This document shows positions 34,350 to 42,912 of a stretch of DNA of 64,000 bases, one piece after another (the stretch's first letter is position 1; the number at the start of each line of letters is the position of its first letter). The translations under genes and the position numbers were made by a program. The notes beneath the pieces were generated by a model. It did no database searches, was not told the origin of the DNA, and saw nothing but the letters and a program-made list of their open reading frames with translations. Source of the stretch: Chryseobacterium piscicola. Lineage in GTDB: Bacteria; Bacteroidota; Bacteroidia; Flavobacteriales; Weeksellaceae. The DNA is taken from assembly GCF_900156685.1 (NCBI RefSeq), contig NZ_FTOJ01000004.1, positions 124,001 through 188,000 on the forward strand, read 5' to 3'.

Positions 34350-36104
34350 ATGAAGAGTTTCTTTAAAAATGTCTTGGCAAATATAGTGGCTATGGTCATT
34401 TTATCTGTCTTGTTTTTCTTCTTTTTTATCATAATTATTGTGATAGGTTCTGCTAGTGATAGCTCATCCGTGGAAGTAAAGAAAAACTCGGTACTTACTA
34501 TAAATCTAAAGACAGATATTATTGATAGTCCTACAGAAGTTCAGAAAGATTTTTTTGCTTTCAATAAAAAGAGTTCTGAAGTTTTGATTTATGATGCTGT
34601 GGAGGCGATTAAAAAAGCTAAAGATGATAAAAATATTGAGGGTATAAGTATTGAGGCAGACTACCTCAATGCAGGAATTACACAGATTGATGATCTTAGA
34701 GCAGCAATTTTAGATTTCAAAAAGACGGGGAAATTCGTTTTAGCTTACGGAAACTCCGTATCTCAGTCTGCTTATTATTTGGGTTCTGTTGCAGATGAAT
34801 ATTATCTTAATCCTTCTGGAGGTATAGAACTAAAGGGATTGTCTACAGAGGTTACATTCTTCAAAGATTTTGCAGAAAAATATGGTATCGGCATCGAGGT
34901 CATTCGTCATGGTAAATTTAAATCTGCTGTAGAGCCTTTTATTGCTAATGAAATTTCTCCTGAAAACAAGGAGCAATTGAGTACTTTACTTAATGATGTT
35001 TGGAATAGTACTTCTTCTAAAATTGCAGTTTCAAGAAAGATAGATTTGCCACAATTTAAAATTATTGTAGATAGTTTATATGGTATGATTCCTGAGGAAA
35101 GTGTGAAATTTAAATTAGCGGATAAATTAATTCAAAAAACGGAATACGATCAGATTTTAAAAGCAAAACTTAAACTAAATGATAAAGATAAGTTATACAA
35201 AATTTCACTAAACAAATATGTAGATTCATTTAAAGATGAAGATAAATCTGGCGATAAAATAGCTATACTGTATGCTTCTGGTTCTATCAATAGTGGTGAT
35301 GAGTATAACGAAATTTATTCTGAAAAATACTTACAATACATCAAAGACCTCCAAAAAGACAAAAAAGTGAAAGCGGTAGTTCTTAGAATCAACTCGCCGG
35401 GAGGAAGTGCGAATGCTTCTGATGAAATTCTTTTTGAATTGCAGCAACTTAAAAAGAAAAAGCCGCTCATCGTTTCTTTTGGTGATTATGCTGCTTCTGG
35501 AGGTTATTACATAGCAATGGCGGCAGATAAAATTTATTCTCAACCCAATACTTTAACTGGTTCTATAGGTGTTTTCGGAGTTTTGCCATATTTCAAAGAA
35601 TTGGCCAATAAAAACGGTGTTCGTTCTGATGTTGTTGCTACTAATGCCAATTCTGCGTATTATTCTTCACTCAACGGAATTAGTCCTCATGGTGTCGCTA
35701 TGATCACAAAAAGTGTGGAAGGTACTTACAGAAGATTTGTATATTTTGTAACTCAAAATAGAAAGAAATCTTTTGAGCAAATTGATGCTGTAGGTGGAGG
35801 TAGAGTTTGGAGCGGAACCCGAGCTAAAGAAATTGGCCTTGTAGATGAACTAGGTTCTTTAAATGATGCTGTAAAGTTTGCTGCAGGTAAAGCGAATTTA
35901 AATAATTACAAAGTAAAATCTTACCCTGAGGAAAAATCTTCGGTGGAACAAATTTTTGAAGGGATGAATGAAGACGATATTTCTGCAAAGGTTTTGAAGA
36001 ATAAGATAGGCGAGTCAAACTATGAGATTCTAATGCAACTTACTGATAAAAAGCTGAAATCTGAGGTGAAAATGGAAATGCCTTTCCATATTATAATAGA
36101 CTAA
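34350..36104 (+). CDS. sppA: Signal peptide peptidase SppA, 67K type
   Basis: 584 residues from MKSFFKNVLANIV; an ATG 18 bp earlier is possible but leaves only 2 bp to folK. An N-terminal membrane helix (about 8-32) is followed by two SppA repeats, as in E. coli protease IV. The first repeat holds the catalytic-Lys region (EVIRHGKFKSAVEPF) and the second the nucleophile Ser (FGDYAASGGYYIAMAADKIY), after LRINSPGGSANASDEILFEL. It degrades cleaved signal peptides at the inner membrane. A strong terminator follows. Confidence 0.93.
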   Translation: MKSFFKNVLANIVAMVILSVLFFFFFIIIIVIGSASDSSSVEVKKNSVLTINLKTDIIDSPTEVQKDFFAFNKKSSEVLIYDAVEAIKKAKDDKNIEGISIEADYLNAGITQIDDLRAAILDFKKTGKFVLAYGNSVSQSAYYLGSVADEYYLNPSGGIELKGLSTEVTFFKDFAEKYGIGIEVIRHGKFKSAVEPFIANEISPENKEQLSTLLNDVWNSTSSKIAVSRKIDLPQFKIIVDSLYGMIPEESVKFKLADKLIQKTEYDQILKAKLKLNDKDKLYKISLNKYVDSFKDEDKSGDKIAILYASGSINSGDEYNEIYSEKYLQYIKDLQKDKKVKAVVLRINSPGGSANASDEILFELQQLKKKKPLIVSFGDYAASGGYYIAMAADKIYSQPNTLTGSIGVFGVLPYFKELANKNGVRSDVVATNANSAYYSSLNGISPHGVAMITKSVEGTYRRFVYFVTQNRKKSFEQIDAVGGGRVWSGTRAKEIGLVDELGSLNDAVKFAAGKANLNNYKVKSYPEEKSSVEQIFEGMNEDDISAKVLKNKIGESNYEILMQLTDKKLKSEVKMEMPFHIIID

Positions 36105-36121
36105 ATTATATTGTTTTATAA

Positions 36122-36160
36122 AAAATCCGGCATCTGAATTTCAGGTGCCGGATTTTATTT
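36122..36160. terminator. Bidirectional terminator after sppA
   Basis: A 16-bp stem with one G-T pair (36122-36137 with 36141-36156; core AAAATCCGGCA/TGCCGGATTTT) and T-rich flanks. Confidence 0.88.
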
Positions 36161-36174
36161 AGTAAAAACTCTTG

Positions 36175-36435
36175 TTAATTTTTCTTAGTTAGCATTTCGT
36201 AAATCCAAATTACGATAATTGCTCCACCAATCGCAAGTGCCCAGCTTCTAAAATTCCAGAAACTTCCAATGTCTCCCCAATGCAATACATAAACACCTAT
36301 TAGACCTCCAACGAATGCACCAACAATACCTAGAATGATAGTTATAAGCCATCCTCCGCCTTGTTTTCCTGGCATAATAAGTTTAGCGATTGCTCCGGCT
36401 AATAGTCCGAAAATAATCCAAGTAATGAATCCCAT
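36175..36435 (-). CDS. GlsB/YeaQ/YmgE family small membrane protein
   Basis: 86 residues, three hydrophobic segments. The family pattern is clear: FGLLAGAIAKLIMPGKQGGG then ILGIVGAFVGGLIG. Also called transglycosylase-associated proteins, these are stress-induced small inner-membrane proteins without a proven activity. Single gene between two terminator-bounded units. Confidence 0.92.
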   Translation of the reverse strand: MGFITWIIFGLLAGAIAKLIMPGKQGGGWLITIILGIVGAFVGGLIGVYVLHWGDIGSFWNFRSWALAIGGAIIVIWIYEMLTKKN

Positions 36436-36486
36436 AGAATAATTTTTTAATGTTATTAATAGTGTTTATTTATAAAAAGATACTAA

Positions 36487-37440
36487 TTATCTCTTCTTGA
36501 AAAATGAATCTACAAACTCTGTACCATTAAAAAGCTGAAGATCCTGCATTTTTTCACCAACTCCTATGTATTTTACTGGAATCTGGAACTGATCTGAAAT
36601 CCCAATAACAACACCACCTTTTGCGGTTCCGTCTAATTTTGTGACCGCCAATGCATTGACTTCTGTAGCTGCAGTGAATTGTTTTGCCTGCTCAAAAGCA
36701 TTTTGCCCTGTAGAGCCATCCAAAACCAATAAAATTTCATGGGGTGCATCAGGAATCACTTTTTGCATCACTCTTTTGATTTTAGAAAGCTCATTCATCA
36801 AATTAATTTTATTGTGAAGTCTTCCTGCTGTATCAATGATAACCACGTCGGCATTTTGGGCAACTGCACTTTGTACCGTATCAAATGCTACAGATGCGGG
36901 ATCAGATCCCATTTCTTGCTTCACAATCGTTACGCCAACTCTTTCGCTCCAGATTACCAATTGATCTACAGCTGCAGCTCTGAAAGTATCTGCGGCACCT
37001 AAAACCACTTTTTTTCCTTCAGATTTAAACTGATGTGCCAATTTGCCAATAGTTGTAGTTTTACCAACACCATTTACACCAACAACCATGATGACATAAG
37101 GTTTTTTTGAGGTGTCAATATTACCTGTTCCTCTATGTGGGTTTTCCAATAAAAGATTAGATATTTCTTCGCGCAAAATTTTATCAAGTTCGTTTACGCT
37201 TACATATTTGTCTTTCGCAACTCGTTCTTCAATTCTTCCGATAATTTTTATAGTGGTGGATGCACCCACGTCTGATGCTATAAGTATCTCCTCAAGATTA
37301 TCGAGCACTTCATCATCTACTTTGCTTTTGCCGACTACGGCTTTAGTCATTTTTTCGAAGAATCCTTGATTAGATTTTTCCAAACCTTTATCTAGAGTTT
37401 CTTTTTCTTCTTTTTTAAAAATATTTTTAAACCAACTCAT
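36487..37440 (-). CDS. ftsY: Signal recognition particle receptor
   Basis: 317 residues, a short FtsY with only a small acidic N-terminal region before the NG domain. GTPase motifs: GVNGVGKTTTIGKLA (P-loop), AADTFRAAAVDQL, IIDTAGRLHNKINLM and AVTKLDGTAKGG. It docks ribosome-SRP complexes at the membrane. It stands downstream of the rpmB-rpmG-bL38 group but is separated from it by a terminator and has its own -7 box; this gene order is conserved in flavobacteria. Confidence 0.96.
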   Translation of the reverse strand: MSWFKNIFKKEEKETLDKGLEKSNQGFFEKMTKAVVGKSKVDDEVLDNLEEILIASDVGASTTIKIIGRIEERVAKDKYVSVNELDKILREEISNLLLENPHRGTGNIDTSKKPYVIMVVGVNGVGKTTTIGKLAHQFKSEGKKVVLGAADTFRAAAVDQLVIWSERVGVTIVKQEMGSDPASVAFDTVQSAVAQNADVVIIDTAGRLHNKINLMNELSKIKRVMQKVIPDAPHEILLVLDGSTGQNAFEQAKQFTAATEVNALAVTKLDGTAKGGVVIGISDQFQIPVKYIGVGEKMQDLQLFNGTEFVDSFFKKR

Positions 37441-37540
37441 TTTTATGAATGCGGAATTTTAATGTTTATATGTTGGAAGTGGAGTACCTGTCATCTTGGT
37501 GTTTAAAATAATTAAACTTTAATCCTCCATCTTATAAAAG

Positions 37541-37548
37541 CAAATATA
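37541..37548 (-). promoter_or_regulatory. -7 box of ftsY
   Basis: Minus-strand TATATTTG directly after the upstream terminator; leader about 95 nt. Confidence 0.45.
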
Positions 37549-37549
37549 A

Positions 37550-37582
37550 CAAAAAAACTACCCGAAAACCGGATAGTTTTTG
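37550..37582 (-). terminator. Terminator of the rpmB-rpmG-bL38 operon
   Basis: Stem of 11 bp (37554-37564 with 37570-37580) which on the minus strand has one G-U pair, followed by a long T run. Confidence 0.8.
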
Positions 37583-37603
37583 TATTTCGATAGATCGAAG
37601 TAA

Positions 37604-37756
37604 TTATTTTTTCAAATAACTATCTACTTCGTCTGCGTTCATTACTTTTTCTTCGAAAATGTAAGCTCCTGATTTAGAAGACTTCACCATTTTCACAACT
37701 TTAGTCATTTTTTTAGACTGCCCGCTTTGTAGGGTTGCTACTACTTTCTTTGCCAT
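37604..37756 (-). CDS. DUF4295 ribosomal protein (bL38 of Bacteroidota)
   Basis: 50 residues, basic: it starts MAKKVVATLQSGQSKKMTKV and ends ADEVDSYLKK. It matches the DUF4295 family found after rpmG in Bacteroidota. From memory, a Flavobacterium ribosome structure showed this protein in the large subunit and named it bL38. It begins 19 bp after the rpmG stop and is followed by a terminator, so it is the last gene of the rpmB-rpmG-bL38 operon. Confidence 0.92.
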   Translation of the reverse strand: MAKKVVATLQSGQSKKMTKVVKMVKSSKSGAYIFEEKVMNADEVDSYLKK

Positions 37757-37775
37757 GGTAAATTATATTTATAAA

Positions 37776-37958
37776 TTACTTGATTTCTTTGTGAAGGGTA
37801 GATCTCTTAAGAACAGGATTGTATTTTTTCAATTCCAATCTTTCTGTGGTGTTCTTTTTGTTTTTTGTAGAAATGTATCTAGACATTCCTGGCATACCGC
37901 TTTCTTTGTGCTCTGTGCATTCAAGAATTACTTGAACTCTGTTTCCTTTTTTTGCCAT
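37776..37958 (-). CDS. rpmG: 50S ribosomal protein bL33
   Basis: 60 residues, beginning [20 protein letters not shown] and continuing [20 protein letters not shown], typical for L33. The four zinc-binding cysteines of the C+ form are not present (a single Cys), so this is the zinc-independent form. It starts 3 bp after the rpmB stop. Confidence 0.97.
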   Translation of the reverse strand: MAKKGNRVQVILECTEHKESGMPGMSRYISTKNKKNTTERLELKKYNPVLKRSTLHKEIK

Positions 37959-37961
37959 GAT

Positions 37962-38204
37962 TTAGTTCTTTTTAATCAATCCTCCTCTGATGCCTCTTTC
38001 GATAGCTTCTTCGATTCCAATCTTGTTAATAACTCTCAATCCATGAGCTGAAACTTTTAAAGTAACATGTTTATCCTGCTCTGGAAGGTAAAATTTCTTC
38101 TCCAATAAGTTAATTTCAAAACGACGCTTCGTTTTGTTATTAGCGTGAGAAACGTTGTTACCAACCATTGCACGCTTTCCTGTTATCTGGCAAATTCTTG
38201 ACAT
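37962..38204 (-). CDS. rpmB: 50S ribosomal protein bL28
   Basis: 80 residues: [38 protein letters not shown] and [14 protein letters not shown] are standard L28 signatures. First gene of the rpmB-rpmG-bL38 operon. Confidence 0.97.
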   Translation of the reverse strand: MSRICQITGKRAMVGNNVSHANNKTKRRFEINLLEKKFYLPEQDKHVTLKVSAHGLRVINKIGIEEAIERGIRGGLIKKN

Positions 38205-38326
38205 ATCTCGATGTTCTTATTTGTATAATATTTGAGGTTGCAAAATAACGAATTATTTTTTAGATAGACAAATCTTTTGTAAAATTATTTATTAATTTTT
38301 TCTCGCAACTTTCTTTAAATCTTTGC

Positions 38327-39967
38327 CTAAGCTTGCTTAGAATCAATTTTTGTTTTAATCCAATTGAAAATTAAATAAAACAACAAAAATCCAAACGCAA
38401 ACATGCATATTCTTGAGATGAAATCTCCGGTTCTCGTATAAAATGTTTCGGTATCGTAAAGCTTTATTTTTGCAAACAAAGCCGTTCTGTCACCGTACAA
38501 TGTATCCTCTTCAATTTCTCCTAAAGCATTGATGTGCGCTGAAATTCCACTATTGGCAGCTCTCGCAATTTCTCTTCGGGTTTCAATAGAGCGAAGTCTT
38601 GCGTACGAAAGCAGCTGTCTGTGGCCTTCCGTTACACCCCACCAAGAATCATTGGTCATAATCGCAAAAAAGTTGGCCCCTTTTTTCACATAATCCGTTA
38701 CAAACTCACCGTAAATGCTTTCATAACAAATAATCGGAGCCATTTTTCCTTTGTTGTAAGGATTTGAGAAAGCTACGCGTTCTTTGTCTATTCCTAATGA
38801 TGCAACGGTTCCTCCAAGATTAATCATTGCATCGCCAAGAATTGGCTTTAAATAAGACATATAAGGAAAGATTTCAACGCCAGGAACCAGTTTTCCTTTA
38901 TGGTAAACCTTCACTTTTTGGTTGGGGATAATCTGAACGGCAGAATTATAACTTTCAACCCAGATTCCTGAATTGGTTTGATAGGCTTCTTTAGGTAATT
39001 TTTCGTTTTTTAAATAATATCGGTGTGAAGAAATTCCTGATGCAAATATTGATTGAGGGTGTTTCGTTAAAAATGATTTTACATTATTTAAAAGTTCGCT
39101 CTTTTCAAAAGCGGTTTCAGAAATAGAACCTCTTCCTGGAATTGCTGTTTCTGGAGCGATGTAATAATCGATTTTTGTGGTAGAATTTTCCTCTGCCAGA
39201 CTCAATAGATCGTTCTGAATAGTAATGCTGTCTTTCTGGTATTTTTCGTTGTAAGGATCAAGTTCAGGTTGAAGCATTAAGACATTCACTTCGCCAATTG
39301 GTTTTTCATTAAAACTATTGTATTTCGAAATTGAAATAATCATCGGAACAGCAATTAATAAAACTACCACAGAGGAATTAATAATCAAGCTTTTTCTTTT
39401 TCTACCAGCCTGCCATATTCTTATGGTGTAAAATATTAAAACATTGATGAGGAGAATCCAGAAGCTTCCTCCTGTAGCTCCCAAAGTGTCATACCATTGA
39501 ATTAGTTTAGGATATTCTGAAAACGCATTTCCTAGGTTCAGCCAAGGCCATGTGAGTTCCCAATTGAGATGAAATTTCTCAAAACACATCCAGATGCTGA
39601 CGAAAAATGCCAAGCCCCAGTAGGATCCTTGTTTGTTTTTGTACCAATGATAACACTGGAAAACGAGTGAATATAATAAAGAATTAATTAAAACAGGAAA
39701 TAATACTGCCAGCATAGAATGGCTTCCATCGGGGTTTTTTGAGCCGTACAGCCAGCCTGTGGTCACTATATTCCAGATGACAAAACAAAGGTAGGAAAGC
39801 CCGAAAACCACCCAGCTTTTTCTATTGTATTTAGAGAATTTTGAAATATCGTGCTCCATTACCAACAGCGGAACCAGCGCAAAAAATATAAAAAAAGGAA
39901 CGCCGTAAGTAGGCCATGAAACCGAGAGCAGCATCGCCGCAATAAGCGTGAGAAGTAAATGTTTCAT
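38327..39967 (-). CDS. lnt: Apolipoprotein N-acyltransferase
   Basis: 546 residues. An N-terminal membrane half (helices between about 3 and 215) is followed by a nitrilase-like periplasmic domain with the catalytic triad Glu273 (YYIAPETAIPG), Lys357 (VYHKGKLVPG) and Cys414 (PIICYESIYGE), then a final membrane helix (about 520-538). The Lys is followed by LVPGVE where most Lnt enzymes have LVPFGE, a small variation. It adds the third acyl chain to lipoproteins. It is divergent from a VanZ-family gene. Confidence 0.93.
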   Translation of the reverse strand: MKHLLLTLIAAMLLSVSWPTYGVPFFIFFALVPLLVMEHDISKFSKYNRKSWVVFGLSYLCFVIWNIVTTGWLYGSKNPDGSHSMLAVLFPVLINSLLYSLVFQCYHWYKNKQGSYWGLAFFVSIWMCFEKFHLNWELTWPWLNLGNAFSEYPKLIQWYDTLGATGGSFWILLINVLIFYTIRIWQAGRKRKSLIINSSVVVLLIAVPMIISISKYNSFNEKPIGEVNVLMLQPELDPYNEKYQKDSITIQNDLLSLAEENSTTKIDYYIAPETAIPGRGSISETAFEKSELLNNVKSFLTKHPQSIFASGISSHRYYLKNEKLPKEAYQTNSGIWVESYNSAVQIIPNQKVKVYHKGKLVPGVEIFPYMSYLKPILGDAMINLGGTVASLGIDKERVAFSNPYNKGKMAPIICYESIYGEFVTDYVKKGANFFAIMTNDSWWGVTEGHRQLLSYARLRSIETRREIARAANSGISAHINALGEIEEDTLYGDRTALFAKIKLYDTETFYTRTGDFISRICMFAFGFLLFYLIFNWIKTKIDSKQA

Positions 39968-39984
39968 TAAAAATCTTTAATACG

Positions 39985-40016
39985 CAAATTTAGTGTTTTT
40001 GAAATGAATATCTTTG
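39985..40016. promoter_or_regulatory. Divergent promoters of lnt and the VanZ-family gene
   Basis: Minus-strand TAAATTTG (39985-39992) lies 17 nt before the lnt ATG. Plus-strand TATCTTTG (40009-40016) lies 6 nt before the ATG of the VanZ-like gene. The two -7 boxes are 16 bp apart and back to back. Confidence 0.6.
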
Positions 40017-40022
40017 CCATTG

Positions 40023-40445
40023 ATGTTAAAGAAATTTTATCAAATTACTATTTTTCCGTACACTTTATTTTTGCTTTATCTCATGTTTCTGGGGATGGGA
40101 AGATTTCAGTTTGATGTAAATGTCATTAGGATTGAACCTATTTTTTCTACTTTAAAATTTATAGAAAATACTATTCGCTGGTGGGATATTGTGAGGATTG
40201 TTTTGGGAAATGTCTTGATGTTTATTCCTTTTGGGTTTTTGGGATGGGTTTTTCCAAAGCTGAGAGAATTAAAAAGATTGATGTACACATTTGTTTCGTC
40301 CATCGTCATCGTTGAGGGAATGCAATATTTTACCCGTCTCGGAATTTTTGAGATTGATGATATTCTTTTAAACAGTTTCGGTGTTTTTGTGGGATTTCAG
40401 ATTTGCAATTTTATTGAAAATAAATTTAACCGTTTAGTTCTTTAG
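40023..40445 (+). CDS. VanZ family membrane protein
   Basis: 141 residues from the ATG at 40023; an upstream TTG at 40014 lies inside the -7 box and is rejected. Four hydrophobic helices and the VanZ signature region NVLMFIPFGFLGWVFPKL followed by EGMQYFTRLGIFEIDDILLN. Homologues are linked to teicoplanin resistance in enterococci, but in Bacteroidota the role is unknown. Its last 20 bp overlap the 3' end of the convergent proC gene. Confidence 0.88.
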   Translation: MLKKFYQITIFPYTLFLLYLMFLGMGRFQFDVNVIRIEPIFSTLKFIENTIRWWDIVRIVLGNVLMFIPFGFLGWVFPKLRELKRLMYTFVSSIVIVEGMQYFTRLGIFEIDDILLNSFGVFVGFQICNFIENKFNRLVL

Positions 40446-41229
40446 CTCTTTTTTCAGCATTTAAAATTCCTTCTTTCAGAATTTCTTTTAAATCTCTTTC
40501 GTTAAAAGTTTTCAGTGCCGCTTCGGTTGTGCCGCCTTTTGATGCAACATCTTTTATGAGTTCCTCAAGATTTTTGTCGGAATTATTGATTAAATGATAC
40601 GCTCCGAGCATGGTTTGTTTCACGAAAAGTTTAGATAAATTTTCATCAATTCCCATTTCAGTTCCAGCTTTTATCATGGCATCAACAATGTAATAAAAAT
40701 ACGCCGGACCGCTCCCCGAAAGTGCAGTTACTCCATCCAAAAGTTCCTCATTTTCCAAATAAACAGATCTTCCGGTGGAATTGAGTAATCTCTCAATATT
40801 AATTAATTGGCTGAACGAAATTCCGTCTGCCGCAGTGTATCCTGTAATTCCCATTCCCAAAAGAGTAGGAGCGTTGGGCATTGCTCTCACAACCATCTTA
40901 TGATTGAGAAGATTTTGAATTTTCTTAATTTTAATTCCGGCCATAATTGAAAGTACCATTTGGTTTTCATTCAATTTAAATTGAAGATTCTCAGCAGCCA
41001 GCTTAAAATCTTGTGGTTTGACGGCGATAATAATTAAATCCGCTTTTATTTCATCAACATTTCCAAAAATAGAAATCTCAGATTTAGGAAATTCTTCTTT
41101 TATTTTAGTGATTTTGTTTTCATTTCTGGTAATCAAATGAAGGTTTTCAGGTTTAATCAATTCATACTTAAGAAATGATTTTGAAAAAGATAAGCCCATG
41201 TTTCCGGCTCCGATGATAGCGATTTTCAT
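40426..41229 (-). CDS. proC: Pyrroline-5-carboxylate reductase
   Basis: 267 residues. A Rossmann domain starts with IAIIGAGNMGLSFSKSFLK; VVRAMPNAPTLLGMGITG, LLDGVTALSGSGPAYFYYIV and DVASKGGTTEAALKTFNE are ProC signatures. It makes proline from pyrroline-5-carboxylate with NAD(P)H. The start codon abuts the end of a broken HTH regulator gene (1 bp apart), suggesting that the regulator and proC once formed one transcript. The 3' end overlaps the VanZ-like gene. Confidence 0.95.
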   Translation of the reverse strand: MKIAIIGAGNMGLSFSKSFLKYELIKPENLHLITRNENKITKIKEEFPKSEISIFGNVDEIKADLIIIAVKPQDFKLAAENLQFKLNENQMVLSIMAGIKIKKIQNLLNHKMVVRAMPNAPTLLGMGITGYTAADGISFSQLINIERLLNSTGRSVYLENEELLDGVTALSGSGPAYFYYIVDAMIKAGTEMGIDENLSKLFVKQTMLGAYHLINNSDKNLEELIKDVASKGGTTEAALKTFNERDLKEILKEGILNAEKRAKELNG

Positions 41230-41230
41230 T

Positions 41231-41601
41231 TTAAGCGTTTTTTTTCAAAATTTCAAATAATAGATTTTTCTGGTCTTCCATGAGTGTCATAATTTGTTTT
41301 TGATTTTCAAATATTTTGAGAAGTTCAGATTCTGAATTTTGTTCTTTACCTATTTTGATAATCAGTGATTTTCTAAATTCATGTCTACAAGATCTGAATT
41401 TGATATTCTTGCAAGAACGAGCTCTAAAAACTCAATATCAAAAATAATGGCTAATTTTTTAAGGTTTTTTAAAGTGGGCTTTGATTGCCCAGTTTCTTAT
41501 TTGTTGTAGGCAGACTGTGAAATATCAAGTTCATTTGCAATTTCCAATTGAGATAAATTTCTCTGTTCGCGTAGCTTGCGAAGCTTCATTGCTAAAATCA
41601 T
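41231..41601 (-). pseudogene. Broken XRE-type HTH regulator with C-terminal coiled coil
   Basis: Reading from the ATG at 41601, 34 good HTH codons (KLRKLREQRNLSQLEIANEL, DISQSAYNK) meet a TAA at 41497-41499. The same frame continues sensibly with ETGQSKPTLKNLKKLAIIFD until a TGA at 41362-41364. A shift of frame then restores a coiled-coil helix (LLKIFENQKQIMTLMEDQKN) ending at 41231. So at least one nonsense change and one frameshift are present. The architecture equals that of the intact regulator at 15082-15411. A -7 box (minus-strand TATTTTTG, 41623-41630) survives upstream. Confidence 0.75.
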
Positions 41602-41677
41602 ATCATTTGTGTTTTGTGGTAACAAAAATAATAAAATTTTGATAAAATAAAAGGCGTTTAATTTTTATAACTTCAAG

Positions 41678-41871
41678 ACCCGTTGTGTATTTTAAAATAT
41701 GTTTGATTTTAAATTGTTTAAGTAATTTTTATTGCTGAATTGTATAATTGTAGGCGATGTAATTTTTGCTAAAACTCTGGTTTTAAATCCTTCCAAGGTT
41801 TTTACATAATTTCTCCTAATCATAAATTGATCACACAGCTGAGAGAATAAATTCTCAATTCTTTTTCTATT
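41678..41871 (-). mobile_element. IS982-type transposase, C-terminal remnant with possible terminal repeat
   Basis: From 41871 down to a TAA at 41692-41694 one frame reads RKRIENLFSQLCDQFMIRRN, then YVKTLEGFKTRVLAKITSPT and IIQFSNKNYLN. This is the conserved end of IS982-family transposases (RKRIET-FSQLCDQF-IRRNYAK). A stop lies directly upstream and no catalytic D-D-E part is found, so this is a dead fragment of about 60 codons. ACCCGTTGTG at 41678-41687 is a candidate for the outer inverted repeat. No second end was found. Confidence 0.7.
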
Positions 41872-42282
41872 TTAGTTATTTAATGATAAAATTTGTTCAC
41901 ATTAAAGCTTGTGATTCAAATCAAAAAAAGGTTTGGCATACTTTTTATAACTTTCATAATACACCAAATATCTACAATATGAAACTATCAATTTTAGCAG
42001 ATTTCATTATTATAAGCTGCAAAATAAGCAAAGACCATTTCGGCAGAGTTGCTAATTTAACTTAAGATTTGATTTTTATTCGGTATAACACTTATAATGA
42101 ATATGGGTGTAACCTATAAATCAAAAATTATTTTCTTACAAGGGATCAAACTTTATTATTAAGATCCTAATTTTTTTCTCAGTTTTAAATTTCATCACAA
42201 ATAACTATTGATATTCCGAATATTAATGGTTTGGATAATTTTTGCGTAAAAGTAAATATACAGTACTTCTAATTTTTAGATT
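41872..42282. other. Non-coding, decayed region
   Basis: About 410 bp of AT-rich DNA between the transposase remnant and the catalase operon. A 60-codon open frame at 41883-42065 shows no family resemblance and is taken as chance. A relaxed -7 box (TAATTTTTG, 42236-42244) lies 39 bp before the next gene. Confidence 0.5.
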
Positions 42283-42888
42283 ATGAGTTATAAAATTGAC
42301 ATTCAGGATTTGGTGCCCATCAACAAAAAGGGATCAGAAAATAATGCAGCAACATTTTTAATTTGCCCATCTGAAAATGAAGCACTTGAGAAATTCCAAA
42401 AGTTTTCACAAAATCTTTTAAAGATTAATGAGTGGAATGTAAAAGCCGGTAAAAATCCTACTGATTTTTTTATTTATAATAAAGACAAATCACAATCTGT
42501 ACAAGAAAATGATTTAGTAAAAATTAAGATACCCGCTCCGGAAAATAAATTGGGAAACGGTTTTGATTGGGTAATTGTGAGAAAAATTCACATGATAGAA
42601 AAGAAGGATTTGAAAGTATGTCTATTACAAATTAAACCGCATTCTTGCCCAGAAAATTCGAAAGGAATGCCTGCGCATTTTTATAAAGATGATGCTTCTA
42701 TTACTTTTATTTTAGCTAAAAAAAATAACATTGTACAATTCACTATACACGGAAGAAATGAAATTCCAAACACCAAAAAAATAGGTTTTTTAAACTCCTG
42801 CAGAAACTTTTTTGTAGCCAACGGAGGAATTTTTGGCGGAAGTAAAATACAATGGCAGGATTTTGCTGAAGAATTCATTAAACATTAA
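42283..42888 (+). CDS. Uncharacterised cytoplasmic protein upstream of katE
   Basis: 201 residues, no signal peptide or membrane helix. The sequence is a mixed alpha/beta protein (FLICPSENEALEKFQKFSQN; NGFDWVIVRKIHMIEKKDL; QFTIHGRNEIPNTKKIG) with three Cys. I do not recognise a family. It lies 24 bp before katE in the same direction, which suggests co-transcription and a role in oxidative or general stress. Confidence 0.8.
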   Translation: MSYKIDIQDLVPINKKGSENNAATFLICPSENEALEKFQKFSQNLLKINEWNVKAGKNPTDFFIYNKDKSQSVQENDLVKIKIPAPENKLGNGFDWVIVRKIHMIEKKDLKVCLLQIKPHSCPENSKGMPAHFYKDDASITFILAKKNNIVQFTIHGRNEIPNTKKIGFLNSCRNFFVANGGIFGGSKIQWQDFAEEFIKH

Positions 42889-42912
42889 ATTAAAACAAAC
42901 CAACAATATAAT

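Noticed and set aside
41883..42065. A 60-codon open frame on the plus strand
   Set aside because: No family resemblance, unusual composition, and it lies in a decayed region beside a transposase fragment.
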